Shown in pieces: positions 1-6,956 of a DNA stretch of 64,000 bases. Origin of the DNA: 2-02-FULL-55-14 sp964534125 (GTDB lineage Bacteria > Bacteroidota > Ignavibacteria > UBA10030); contig CAZHOJ010000001.1 of the NCBI GenBank assembly GCA_964534125.1, forward strand, positions 62,001 to 126,000. Reading direction: 5' to 3'. The notes under the pieces were generated by a model. That model was given only the letters and a program-made list of their open reading frames with translations. It did not search any database and had not been told where the DNA came from. Positions within the stretch are counted from its first letter, which is position 1, and every line of letters begins with the position of its first letter. The position numbers and the translations under genes were made by a program.

Positions 1-241
1 AGGCTACAGGATCGGCGCCGGATTCGAGCAGACATACGTCTCGGTCTCCGGGACGCGCATCAACGATATGTTCGGGACGATCGGCACATCACTCCCCATC
101 GGCCCCGGCAGGCTGAACGTCTCCCTGCAGGCCGGCATCCGGGGCACGGACGCAGCCGGGTTACAGAAGGACACCTACATTTCCCTTAACCTTGGGGTAA
201 CGAGCAGCGAGGTATGGTTCATGGAGTTCACGGAGGATTGA
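1..241 (+). CDS. Outer-membrane beta-barrel protein, C-terminal fragment
   Basis: The window opens inside an open frame that ends at TGA 239-241, giving about 79 residues with no start in view. The fragment alternates polar and hydrophobic residues and holds short strands such as RINDMFGTIGTSLPIG, RLNVSLQAGIRG and TYISLNLGVTSSEVWF. This layout resembles the last strands of OmpP1/FadL-like barrels of Bacteroidota and relatives, where a glycine-rich turn is followed by a closing strand ending in a WF pair. The stop lies two bases before the rpiB start, so it is probably the upstream member of the same operon. The family name is an inference from the last strands only. Confidence 0.5.
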   Translation, partial: GYRIGAGFEQTYVSVSGTRINDMFGTIGTSLPIGPGRLNVSLQAGIRGTDAAGLQKDTYISLNLGVTSSEVWFMEFTED

Positions 242-243
242 CC

Positions 244-693
244 ATGATCGCCATTGGCAGCGACCACGCGGGCATCGAGTACAAAGAGAAGATCAAGAAG
301 ATCCTGACCGACAGAGGGCTTCAGGTCCATGATGTCGGTCCGGTGACGAAGGAATCGACAGACTATCCCCTTTGGGGGCATCAGGTCGCCCAGCTCGTCC
401 AGGACGGCGTCGCGGTACAGGGAATCCTCATCTGCGGCACGGGGATTGGCATGTCGATGGTCGCCAACCGCCATCAAGGGGTCCGAGCCGCGGTCTGCGA
501 ATCTGTCACCGCTGCCCGGCTTGCGAGGGAGCATAATAATGCGAACATCCTGTGCGTCGGCGAGCGAATCACCGGATGGGAGTCCGTCGTCGATATCGTA
601 TCGGCCTTCCTTTCGAGCTCCTTCGACGGCGGTGAGCGTCACGCCAGGCGGGTGGCCCAGATCGACCTGCAGAAAGGCGGAGGTGCCGCATGA
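244..693 (+). CDS. rpiB: Ribose-5-phosphate isomerase B
   Basis: A protein of 149 residues that interconverts ribose 5-phosphate and ribulose 5-phosphate in the cytosol (pentose phosphate pathway). The N-terminus IAIGSDHAGIEYK is the RpiB/LacAB signature. The ICGTGIGMSMVANR loop carries the catalytic cysteine and the anion-binding stretch, and AREHNNANILCVGER is the conserved C-terminal substrate segment. Length is typical. An in-frame ATG at 214 exists, but the family starts at MIAIGSDHAG, so ATG 244 is chosen. The stop overlaps the glyA start, so the two genes are probably translationally coupled. Confidence 0.95.
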   Translation: MIAIGSDHAGIEYKEKIKKILTDRGLQVHDVGPVTKESTDYPLWGHQVAQLVQDGVAVQGILICGTGIGMSMVANRHQGVRAAVCESVTAARLAREHNNANILCVGERITGWESVVDIVSAFLSSSFDGGERHARRVAQIDLQKGGGAA

Positions 694-2000
694 TGAAACA
701 TCTGCAATCGAGCGACCCTGACATCTTTGCGGCTATCACTGCGGAGGTGGACCGGCAGAACACGAAGCTGGAGCTTATCGCATCCGAGAATTTCGCAAGC
801 CTTGCCGTCCTGGAGGCCATCGGCACAGTGCTCAACAACAAGTACGCCGAGGGATATCCGGGGAAGCGATACTACGGAGGCTGTGAGTTCGTCGACGTGG
901 CGGAGAATATCGCTCGCGACCGGGCCAAGCAGCTCTTCGGGGCGGAGTACGCGAACGTGCAGCCCCACTCGGGCTCGCAGGCGAACATGGCGGTCTACTT
1001 CACATTCCTCAAGCCGGGCGATGCGGTCCTGGGCATGGACCTGTCGCACGGCGGCCACCTGACGCACGGCTCCCCCGTCAACTTCTCGGGGCAGTTCTAT
1101 AATTTCTCTGCGTACGGAGTGGACAAAGAGACCGGCACCATCGACTACAACGACGTCGAGCACAAGGCCCGGACCGTCAAGCCGAAGATGATCACGGTCG
1201 GCGCGAGCGCATATTCCCGCAACATCGATTACCGGAAGTTCCGCGAGATCGCCGACAGCGTCGGAGCCTTCCTGTTCGCCGACATCGCTCATCCGGCCGG
1301 GCTCATCGCCGCAAAGCTGCTGAACGACCCTATCCCCCACTGCCATGTCGTGACCACCACAACGCACAAGACCCTTCGGGGCCCGCGGGGCGGGATGATC
1401 CTGATGGGAAAGGACTTCGACAATCCGTTCGGGCTGACCTGGCCGAAGTCGGGACGCACACGACGCATGTCTGAGCTGCTCGACTCGATGGTGATCCCCG
1501 GCATCCAGGGAGGGCCGCTGATGCACGTCATCGCCGCGAAGGCGGTGGGATTCGGCGAGAACCTCCGGCCGGAGTTCCGCACCTACGCGGAGCAGGTCAT
1601 TCGCAACGCTCAGGCACTGGCCTCAGCCCTTTCGGGCCTCGGTTTCAGCATCCTCTCAGGCGGTACGGACAATCACCTGATGCTCATCGACCTGCGGAAC
1701 AAGGACGTCACCGGCAAGGATGCTCAGGAAGCGCTGGACCTTGCGGGCATCACCGTGAACAAGAACTCCGTTCCGTTCGACGACAAATCGCCCCTGATCA
1801 CGAGCGGCATCCGGATCGGAACCCCTGCACTAACGACGCGCGGCATGAACGAGAAGGAGATGGAGATCATCGCCGGCCTGATCGACCACGCACTGGCGCA
1901 ACGGGCCGACGAGAAGGGGCTGGCGGCGATCGCACGGGAGGTGAAGGACCTGTGTTCAGGTTTTCCCCTGTATCCCGAGCTCGCCCGGCCGGGAACGTAG
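690..2000 (+). CDS. glyA: Serine hydroxymethyltransferase
   Basis: A PLP enzyme of 436 residues that converts serine and tetrahydrofolate to glycine and 5,10-methylene-THF, the main source of one-carbon units. Visible family marks are LELIASENFAS near the N-terminus, the YAEGYPGKRYYGG tetrahydrofolate/substrate motif, the PLP lysine in TTTHKTLRGPRGG, and the TNHLM-like segment GGTDNHLMLIDL. Two adjacent ATGs occur at 690 and 693. The first overlaps the rpiB TGA (ATGA), which suggests coupling. A gcvT gene for the glycine cleavage T-protein sits at the other end of the window, but the two are too far apart to be one unit. Confidence 0.97.
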   Translation: MMKHLQSSDPDIFAAITAEVDRQNTKLELIASENFASLAVLEAIGTVLNNKYAEGYPGKRYYGGCEFVDVAENIARDRAKQLFGAEYANVQPHSGSQANMAVYFTFLKPGDAVLGMDLSHGGHLTHGSPVNFSGQFYNFSAYGVDKETGTIDYNDVEHKARTVKPKMITVGASAYSRNIDYRKFREIADSVGAFLFADIAHPAGLIAAKLLNDPIPHCHVVTTTTHKTLRGPRGGMILMGKDFDNPFGLTWPKSGRTRRMSELLDSMVIPGIQGGPLMHVIAAKAVGFGENLRPEFRTYAEQVIRNAQALASALSGLGFSILSGGTDNHLMLIDLRNKDVTGKDAQEALDLAGITVNKNSVPFDDKSPLITSGIRIGTPALTTRGMNEKEMEIIAGLIDHALAQRADEKGLAAIAREVKDLCSGFPLYPELARPGT

Positions 2001-2020
2001 GCACAGGATATCGGTAACTC

Positions 2021-2800
2021 ATGGCATCCCCAGGGACTTCTCCAACGGCCGCGAACGAGCTGGCCGGGAAGGATTCGAGAGAAATGACCTTCCTCGACCA
2101 CCTCGAGGAGCTGCGCTGGTCCATCATCAAGGCCCTCATCGGCCTGGTGGTCGCGACCGCTTTCTGCGGCTACTATGCTGAATTCATCGTCAAGGACCTG
2201 CTGCTCAAGCCGCTGACCGAGGTCGGCCTCAAGTCTCAGGTACTCTCCCCGTACGGCATCATCCTCCTGTACATGCAGACCGTGATCATCGGCGGGATGA
2301 TCATCAGCATGCCGAGCACGCTGTTCTTCCTCTGGAAGTTCGTCGCTCCGGGACTGCTGCGAAAGGAACGGCGGTACGTCTCCCGCATCGTCTTCTTCAC
2401 ATCCCTCTGCTTCTTCGCCGGCGTCGGATTCGCCTATTTCATCCTTCTGCCCACCGCCCTGGCGTTCTTCTCGGCCTTCGGGACCGACACGATCGACCTC
2501 AATGTCGCGATCGACCAGTATGTCACGTTCGTGCTGATGATGCTGCTCGGCGCGGGGCTGGTGTTCGAGCTTCCCATGGCTGCCTACTTCCTGTCCAAGA
2601 TGGGCATGCTAACGCCTGCATTTATGCGACGCTACCGGAAGCACGCCATCGTGGCCATTCTCATCATCGCAGCGATCATCACGCCGACGCCCGATATCGT
2701 CACACAGGTGCTTCTCGCGGCGCCGCTCATGCTGCTTTACGAACTGAGCATTTTCATCTCGTACGTCTCGCAGCCGAAGCCTCTGGCGGAGAGCACATGA
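2021..2800 (+). CDS. tatC: Twin-arginine translocase subunit TatC
   Basis: A protein of 259 residues and the multispanning core of the Tat translocase, which recognises twin-arginine signal peptides of folded exported proteins. The cytoplasmic N-terminal motif MTFLDHLEELRW is the TatC signature, and six hydrophobic segments follow. The FELP motif (GLVFELPMAAYFL) and the TPTPDIVTQ segment before the last helices are conserved. A roughly 20-residue extension precedes MTFLDH; the start at 2021 is the first ATG after glyA, 20 bases on. No tatA or tatB is present here. The stop overlaps the next gene by 4 bases (ATGA). Confidence 0.95.
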   Translation: MASPGTSPTAANELAGKDSREMTFLDHLEELRWSIIKALIGLVVATAFCGYYAEFIVKDLLLKPLTEVGLKSQVLSPYGIILLYMQTVIIGGMIISMPSTLFFLWKFVAPGLLRKERRYVSRIVFFTSLCFFAGVGFAYFILLPTALAFFSAFGTDTIDLNVAIDQYVTFVLMMLLGAGLVFELPMAAYFLSKMGMLTPAFMRRYRKHAIVAILIIAAIITPTPDIVTQVLLAAPLMLLYELSIFISYVSQPKPLAEST

Positions 2801-3783
2801 ACGCTTCCCGCACACAGTTATCCGCCCTCCGCGCCCCTGTTGCGGGGGAGCTCCGGGAGTTCAATGACCGGTTCAAGGAGGCCATCCGTTCGAAGGTCGG
2901 GCTCCTTGACATGATCACGCGGTACATCGTCCGGCAGAAGGGAAAGCGCGTCCGCCCTCTGATGGTGCTGCTCAGTGCACAAGCATGCGGGGGGGTCACG
3001 GAGCGGTCCTATCGCGGCGCGACCCTTGTCGAGATCCTGCACACCGCGACCCTCGTCCATGACGACGTCGTGGACGACGCTGACACGCGGCGCGGGTTCG
3101 CCTCGATCAACGCTGTCTGGAAGAACAAGATCGGCGTGCTCCTGGGCGATTTCCTGCTGGCCCGCGGCCTCATGCTAGCGCTCGAATACGGCGACCACGA
3201 CTTCCTGGAGAGTACCTCCCTGGCCGTCAAGCGCATGAGCGAAGGCGAGCTGCTCCAGATCCAGAAAAGCCGGCAGTTGGACAACGATGAGGCGACGTAC
3301 ATGCGCATCATCAGTGATAAGACAGCATCGCTGTTCTCGACGTGCACCGAGATCGGCGCGATGAGCGCCACGAAGGACAGCGACTGGACGGACCGGCTTC
3401 GGTCGTATGGTGAGCACGTCGGACTCGCCTTCCAGATCAGGGACGATCTTCTGGACTACCTGGGAAAACGTTCGATCATCGGGAAGCCGACAGGGATCGA
3501 CATCAAAGAGAAGAAGCTGACACTGCCGCTCATCCACTCCCTGCAGGCAGCCGAGAGACGGGAGGCAGTGCGGGTGTTGAAGATGATCCGGAAGGGAGCG
3601 ACCCAGAAGCAGATCGACTGGATCCTGGAGTTCGTAAAGGCGAACGGCGGTATCGACTACGCACTCGTCAAGGCACAAGCGTTCGGCGATGTTGCACGGA
3701 ATGCCATCCTCCCTCTCCCCGATTCTTCGGCAAAGGATGCTCTGGTCGGGTTCGTGGATTTCGTGCTCGATAGGGACAAGTAG
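2797..3783 (+). CDS. Trans-polyprenyl diphosphate synthase (octaprenyl/heptaprenyl type)
   Basis: A protein of 328 residues in the isoprenyl diphosphate synthase family. It condenses IPP with an allylic diphosphate to build the side chain of quinones or a similar long prenyl chain. The first aspartate-rich motif is LVHDDVVDDADTRRG, the second is QIRDDLLDY, and KGKRVRPLMVLL near residue 50 binds IPP. The sequence resembles IspB/HepT-type long-chain synthases more than short-chain FPP synthases, but chain length cannot be set from sequence alone. The start overlaps the tatC stop with GGAGAG just upstream. It is the last gene of the plus-strand operon and is followed by a strong hairpin. Confidence 0.9.
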   Translation: MNASRTQLSALRAPVAGELREFNDRFKEAIRSKVGLLDMITRYIVRQKGKRVRPLMVLLSAQACGGVTERSYRGATLVEILHTATLVHDDVVDDADTRRGFASINAVWKNKIGVLLGDFLLARGLMLALEYGDHDFLESTSLAVKRMSEGELLQIQKSRQLDNDEATYMRIISDKTASLFSTCTEIGAMSATKDSDWTDRLRSYGEHVGLAFQIRDDLLDYLGKRSIIGKPTGIDIKEKKLTLPLIHSLQAAERREAVRVLKMIRKGATQKQIDWILEFVKANGGIDYALVKAQAFGDVARNAILPLPDSSAKDALVGFVDFVLDRDK

Positions 3784-3840
3784 ACGCATCGACAAGGGCC
3801 CGGAAACGGGCGTCAGCAGCGAGGCTTCAGGTTTGCATTG

Positions 3841-3866
3841 ACCCCGGTAATACCGGGGTCTTTCAT
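3841..3866 (+). terminator. Rho-independent terminator after polyprenyl synthase
   Basis: A near-perfect inverted repeat (ACCCCGGTA, one base, TACCGGGGT) is followed by the T-rich CTTTCATTT. It lies 57 bases after the stop at 3783 and ends the rpiB-glyA-tatC-prenyl synthase operon. The repeat nest begins just downstream. Confidence 0.75.
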
Positions 3867-3888
3867 TTCTTAGAGGGATGCTTTGCCC

Positions 3889-4038
3889 ACCGCGTCGGTT
3901 CCCGACGCGTTGTATGCTCCTTGCATCCTCGGGTCGACCATGAATGGTCGACCCTATGATCGTACGGTCGCTTCGCGACGGCGATGCAACAGACCGCATT
4001 ACTGTGACTGACAGATCGTACGGTCGCTTCGGGAGGGC
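3889..4038 (+). repeat. Palindromic repeat unit A, copy 1
   Basis: The unit holds three hairpins in fixed order. Hairpin 1 is 3891-3909 (CGCGTCG, 5-base loop, CGACGCG). Hairpin 2 is 3931-3954, a 24-base near-perfect palindrome GGGTCGACCAT-GA-ATGGTCGACCC. Hairpin 3 is 3967-3979 (GTCGC-TTC-GCGAC). After hairpin 3 come a tail GATGCAACAGACCGC and a second partial copy of the hairpin 3 sequence. Copies 2, 3 and 4 share this layout; copy 4 at 5118 is almost identical over about 120 bases. Short open frames run through the unit only because the palindrome contains ATG; none looks coding. Confidence 0.9.
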
Positions 4039-4071
4039 ATTATTGGCGGCGAAATGTTGGGGTGGTCGAGG

Positions 4072-4190
4072 TGCAGATGCCGGAGGCGAATTCTCACCGC
4101 GTCGGTTCCCGACGCGCTTTATACTCTTTGCGTTTTCGGGTCGACCATGAATGGTCGACCCTATGGTCGTACGGTCGCTTCGCGACCGGG
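4072..4190 (+). repeat. Palindromic repeat unit A, copy 2
   Basis: The copy begins with the recurring lead-in GATGCCGGAGGC. Hairpin 1 is at 4098-4116, hairpin 2 at 4138-4161 and hairpin 3 at 4172-4188, where the stem is extended to CGGTCGC/GCGACCG. The spacer between hairpins 1 and 2 has drifted (TTTATACTCTTTGCGTTTT instead of TTGTATGCTCCTTGCATCC), while the stems are unchanged. Stem conservation with loop and spacer drift suggests that the folded structure is what is kept. Confidence 0.88.
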
Positions 4191-4293
4191 ATGGTGCCTG
4201 AAGGCGTTCCCCAAAAAGGTCGGCCCCTGGATCACTCGGTCGCATCCCGACCGGATTGTATCATCGATGGCTGACCGAACCGGCGATGGGATC

Positions 4294-4416
4294 GGGATGC
4301 CGGAGGCCAATCCTCGCCGCGTCGGTTCCCGACGCGCTTTATGCTCCTCGCATCCTCGGGTCGACCATGAATGGTCGACCCTATGATCGTACCGTCGCTT
4401 CGCGACCGGGAGGGCA
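4294..4416 (+). repeat. Palindromic repeat unit A, copy 3
   Basis: Same architecture: lead-in GATGCCGGAGGCC at 4297, hairpin 1 at 4318-4336, hairpin 2 at 4358-4381, hairpin 3 at 4394-4406. The end GACCGGGAGGGCATGG resembles the tail of copy 1. Between copies 2 and 3 (4191-4293) there is no gene. That stretch holds a weaker inverted pair CGGTCG/CGACCG around 4237-4252, which looks like a decayed hairpin 3. Confidence 0.88.
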
Positions 4417-4458
4417 TGGACCACAGTGCTTACTGAACAGCCGTGACATTACGCAGGA

Positions 4459-4549
4459 CCGTCGCGAAGCGACGGCATGACATTTCAGCCGGACCCTTCA
4501 GGGTCCGGCGTGTTCTACCGAGACATACGACGCGTCGCGCAGCGACGCG
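4459..4549 (+). repeat. Three further hairpins next to the transposase stop
   Basis: Three strong inverted repeats lie just beyond the 3' end of the minus-strand transposase gene. The first, 4459-4475 (CCGTCGC-GAA-GCGACGG), is hairpin 3 of unit A in inverted orientation. The second, 4488-4509, is GCCGGACCCT-TC-AGGGTCCGGC. The third, 4531-4549, is CGCGTCGC-GCA-GCGACGCG. The lead-in GATGCCGGAGG recurs at 4551. Mixed orientations of related hairpins recall BIME clusters. One of these hairpins may also terminate transposase transcription. Confidence 0.8.
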
Positions 4550-4581
4550 GTGATGCCGGAGGTTCACTGGATGGCATCCGG

Positions 4582-5034
4582 TTAATCCCATACGTACCGT
4601 GGGTCATATGGTATCTGATGATCCTCCAGGAATTTCAGATATTCTTCCTTGAAGCTCCTCTTTCGGTGGTGTTCCTTCTGGCTGCGCACGTACTCAACCA
4701 CCCTGTGCAGGTCTGATCTCGATATGGAGAATGCCGAATATCCATCCTGCCACTGGAATGACCGCAGCCCAGGGAATTCTTGATGTATCCAATGCGACGA
4801 TCCCCCCTTCAGCAGCTGCATCATTCTGCTGACGGATATCGTGGGCTTTATCCGGATGACGAGATGGACATGGTCATGATATCCTCCGATTGCAAGCGGG
4901 ATCATGTCATTCTCGCGGGCGATGCCGCCCAGATAGGCCCAGATTCTCGGAGCGATCTCATCAACCAAGATGGGCTGTCGTCGTTTTGTGCTAAACACAA
5001 TATGGAAATAGAGGCATGTGAAGGATGATGCCAT
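4582..5034 (-). CDS. IS200-like / REP-associated tyrosine transposase (Y1 HUH family)
   Basis: A protein of 150 residues in the Y1 transposase family, single-strand DNA endonucleases that cut at hairpins with a tyrosine. The HUH histidines are H55 and H57 in GGYHDHVHLVI. WQDGYSAFSIS near residue 96 is typical of this family, and the likely catalytic tyrosine is Y115 in EYVRSQKEHH. The frame is intact and has a good Shine-Dalgarno (AGGGGG) before ATG 5034. Hairpin-rich repeats flank it on both sides, as with REP-associated transposases (RAYTs) and their REP targets. IS200 itself is the main alternative; the number and spread of repeats favour a RAYT-like role. Family assignment is firm, the RAYT label is inference. 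Confidence 0.85.
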   Translation of the reverse strand: MASSFTCLYFHIVFSTKRRQPILVDEIAPRIWAYLGGIARENDMIPLAIGGYHDHVHLVIRIKPTISVSRMMQLLKGGSSHWIHQEFPGLRSFQWQDGYSAFSISRSDLHRVVEYVRSQKEHHRKRSFKEEYLKFLEDHQIPYDPRYVWD

Positions 5035-5117
5035 CGCGGGTCCCCCTTTTTTCTGTCCTGAGGGCGCAATGTATCATACTGAATTCAACTTGGGATATGT
5101 TGCTACACTGAGGTGAC

Positions 5118-5356
5118 CGCGTCGGTTCCCGACGCGTTGTATGCTCCTTGCATCCTCGGGTCGACCATGANNNNNNNNNNNNNNNNNNNNNNNNNNNNNN
5201 NNNNNNNNNNNNNNNNNNNNNNNNNNNNNNNNNNNNNNNNNNNNNNNNNNNNNNNNNNNNNNNNNNNNNNCGACCCTATGATCGTACGGTCGCTTCGCGA
5301 CGGCGATGCAACAGACCGCATTACTCTGTCTGACAGATCGTACGATCTCTTCGCAA
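5118..5356 (+). repeat. Palindromic repeat unit A, copy 4, interrupted by assembly gap
   Basis: Hairpin 1 is at 5118-5136. The palindrome begins at 5158, is cut by 100 N, and resumes with CGACCC at 5271-5276. Hairpin 3 is at 5289-5301. Outside the gap the sequence matches copy 1 base for base through GCATTACT, then diverges slightly. The 1.2 kb between copies 1 and 4 carries the transposase and the other repeats, so copies 1 and 4 form long direct repeats around it. The rest of the gene-free stretch 5035-5435 holds only the transposase leader, with no coding sequence seen. Confidence 0.85.
5171..5270. other. Assembly gap (100 N)
   Basis: Exactly 100 N, the conventional placeholder for unknown length, lies in the loop and second arm of the palindrome of copy 4. 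By comparison with copies 1-3, as few as 5 bases may be missing, or a whole repeat block may have collapsed here. Confidence 0.97.
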
Positions 5357-5382
5357 CTAACCTCGCTGCAACCTCCACAATA

Positions 5383-5408
5383 GAAAAGCCCCGGTCTCCC
5401 GGGGCTTT
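5383..5408 (-). terminator. Rho-independent terminator of the cNMP-binding gene
   Basis: Stem AGCCCCGG/CCGGGGCT with a 4-base loop, extended by A-T pairs. On the minus strand it is followed by TTTTCTATTG. It lies about 27 bases after the stop of the cNMP-binding gene and ends that minus-strand transcript. Confidence 0.8.
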
Positions 5409-5435
5409 GACGTCTGCATCGAATGTTGTGCCCGC

Positions 5436-6011
5436 CTACGATCCCAGCTTCTTCTTGGTTTCCTCAACCTCACGTTCGAGCTTCTCGATCGTGTCCTTCA
5501 GCTTCGTTACCTCCTTATCGGTGTTCCGAAGCCGCATCGCAACGATCTCGGCTAGCTGCAGCACGATCTTGATGCCGAGGCTGGTCTTCTTCTCGATGAG
5601 GTCGAACAGGTCCGGCCGGAAGAAGCCGATGAGAGAACAATCGTCCTTACAGATGGCATTGGCCGACCGCGGTGACTCATCCAGCAATGCCAGCTCGCCG
5701 AAGAAATCCCCTTCCGAGAGCGTGACAAGCTCCTGCTGCTCGCCGTCCTTCCCCGCTATCGTGATCGATACGGACCCGTCCTGGATGATGTACATCCCGA
5801 GGCCCGGATCACCCTGATAGAAGACCGGCTCTCCCGACCGGTACTCGCGGCGATGGACAATGGAGGCCACCTCCTTGAGCTCCCGCGTGGAGAGCATCTT
5901 GAACGCAGGAACTTTGGAGAGAAGGTCTTCCGTGGAGCCCTTCTTCACGCTCCGGCCGGAGAACACATTCTTCCAGATCGCCGCTCCCGTTGTGGTCTTC
6001 GTTTCGCTCAT
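5436..6011 (-). CDS. Cyclic-nucleotide-binding domain protein
   Basis: A protein of 191 residues with one cNMP-binding (CAP_ED) domain at about residues 30-150. LSEGDFFGELALLDESPRSANA is the phosphate-binding cassette, with the glycine-glutamate pair and the arginine that contacts the cyclic phosphate. Unlike Crp/Fnr regulators there is no helix-turn-helix. The domain is followed by a coiled-coil-like tail (LRNTDKEVTKLKDTIEKLE onward) rich in E and K. It may sense a cyclic nucleotide and act through protein contacts. It is the last gene of the minus-strand operon with ilvE, 15 bases downstream. Ligand and partner are unknown. Confidence 0.85.
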   Translation of the reverse strand: MSETKTTTGAAIWKNVFSGRSVKKGSTEDLLSKVPAFKMLSTRELKEVASIVHRREYRSGEPVFYQGDPGLGMYIIQDGSVSITIAGKDGEQQELVTLSEGDFFGELALLDESPRSANAICKDDCSLIGFFRPDLFDLIEKKTSLGIKIVLQLAEIVAMRLRNTDKEVTKLKDTIEKLEREVEETKKKLGS

Positions 6012-6026
6012 GCGACTACCCCGGAA

Positions 6027-6944
6027 TCAGATGAAATGCAGCCAGTTATGCTTGTCGTTGGCGTTCCTGAGGATGTCGAAGAACACCTTCTGCAGCTCTT
6101 TCGTCACATTTCCCGGCTTGCCGGTACCGACCGGAATGCGGTCCACGGAGCGGACGGGCGTGATCTCGGCCGCCGTTCCGGTGAAGAACACCTCCTCGAC
6201 GGTATACAGCATCTCACGGGGGATATTCATCTCCACGACATGATACCCCAGTTCCCTGGCGAGCGTGATGACCGACGACCGCGTCACCCCGGGCAGGAGC
6301 GCAGCAGAGATGGGAGGCGTGAAGACTGTCCCCTCACGAACAAGGAAGATGTTCTCTCCGCTCCCCTCGCTCACATTCCCGTGGACATCGAGGGCGATCC
6401 CCTCTACGTACCCGCCGGCAATGGCCTCGAGCTTGACGAGCTGTGAGTTGAGATAATTGCCCCCGGCTTTGGCGAGAGTCGGGAACGTGTCCGGCGCTGC
6501 ACGTCGCCACGAGGAGACGCAGGCATCGATGCCATTCTCCAGGGCCTCAGCACCGAGATACGCTCCCCACTCCCAGACCGCGATGGCAAGATCCACCGGA
6601 CATCCGGTGGGATTCACACCAACCTCACCATACCCCCGGTAGACGATGGGCCGAACGTAGCATTCCTCGAGCTTGTTCGCCTTGATGGTGTCTGCTATCC
6701 CCTTCTCGATCTCCTCACTGGAGTACGGGATGGGTGCACGATAGATCCTTGCTGAATCATACAGCCGGCGGAGATGTCCCTCCAGCCTGAATATTGCCGA
6801 CCCCTTCTTCGTCTTGTAACAGCGGATGCCTTCGAACCAGCTCGACCCATAGTGAACGACATGTGACAGGATATGTATGTTCGCCTGTTTCCATGGCACG
6901 AGCCGGCCATTCATCCAGATGACCTCGGCTTCTTTGACTGGCAT
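6027..6944 (-). CDS. ilvE: Branched-chain amino acid aminotransferase
   Basis: A fold-type IV PLP aminotransferase of 305 residues that interconverts Leu, Ile and Val with their 2-oxo acids. The N-terminus VIWMNGRLVPWKQANIHILS, the HYGSSWFEGIRCY motif, the PLP lysine K159 in LAKAGGNYLNS and VSEGSGENIFLV are family hallmarks, and length is typical. It sits 12 bases after the GNAT acyltransferase gene and 15 before the cNMP-binding gene, so it is probably co-transcribed with the ceramide-like genes. Branched oxo acids are primers for iso-branched acyl chains, which makes this neighbourhood suggestive. Confidence 0.93.
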   Translation of the reverse strand: MPVKEAEVIWMNGRLVPWKQANIHILSHVVHYGSSWFEGIRCYKTKKGSAIFRLEGHLRRLYDSARIYRAPIPYSSEEIEKGIADTIKANKLEECYVRPIVYRGYGEVGVNPTGCPVDLAIAVWEWGAYLGAEALENGIDACVSSWRRAAPDTFPTLAKAGGNYLNSQLVKLEAIAGGYVEGIALDVHGNVSEGSGENIFLVREGTVFTPPISAALLPGVTRSSVITLARELGYHVVEMNIPREMLYTVEEVFFTGTAAEITPVRSVDRIPVGTGKPGNVTKELQKVFFDILRNANDKHNWLHFI

Positions 6945-6956
6945 TGTACGTCCGTC

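Noticed and set aside
3889..4416. Possible CRISPR array
   Set aside because: Repeat copies are long, irregularly spaced (about 206, 220 and 800 bases) and contain internal hairpins. Intervening sequences are not uniform spacers and no cas genes are near.
3944..4480. Several short open frames through the repeat units
   Set aside because: They begin at the ATG inside the palindrome and share sequence only because the repeats do. There is no Shine-Dalgarno, and composition is repeat-driven.
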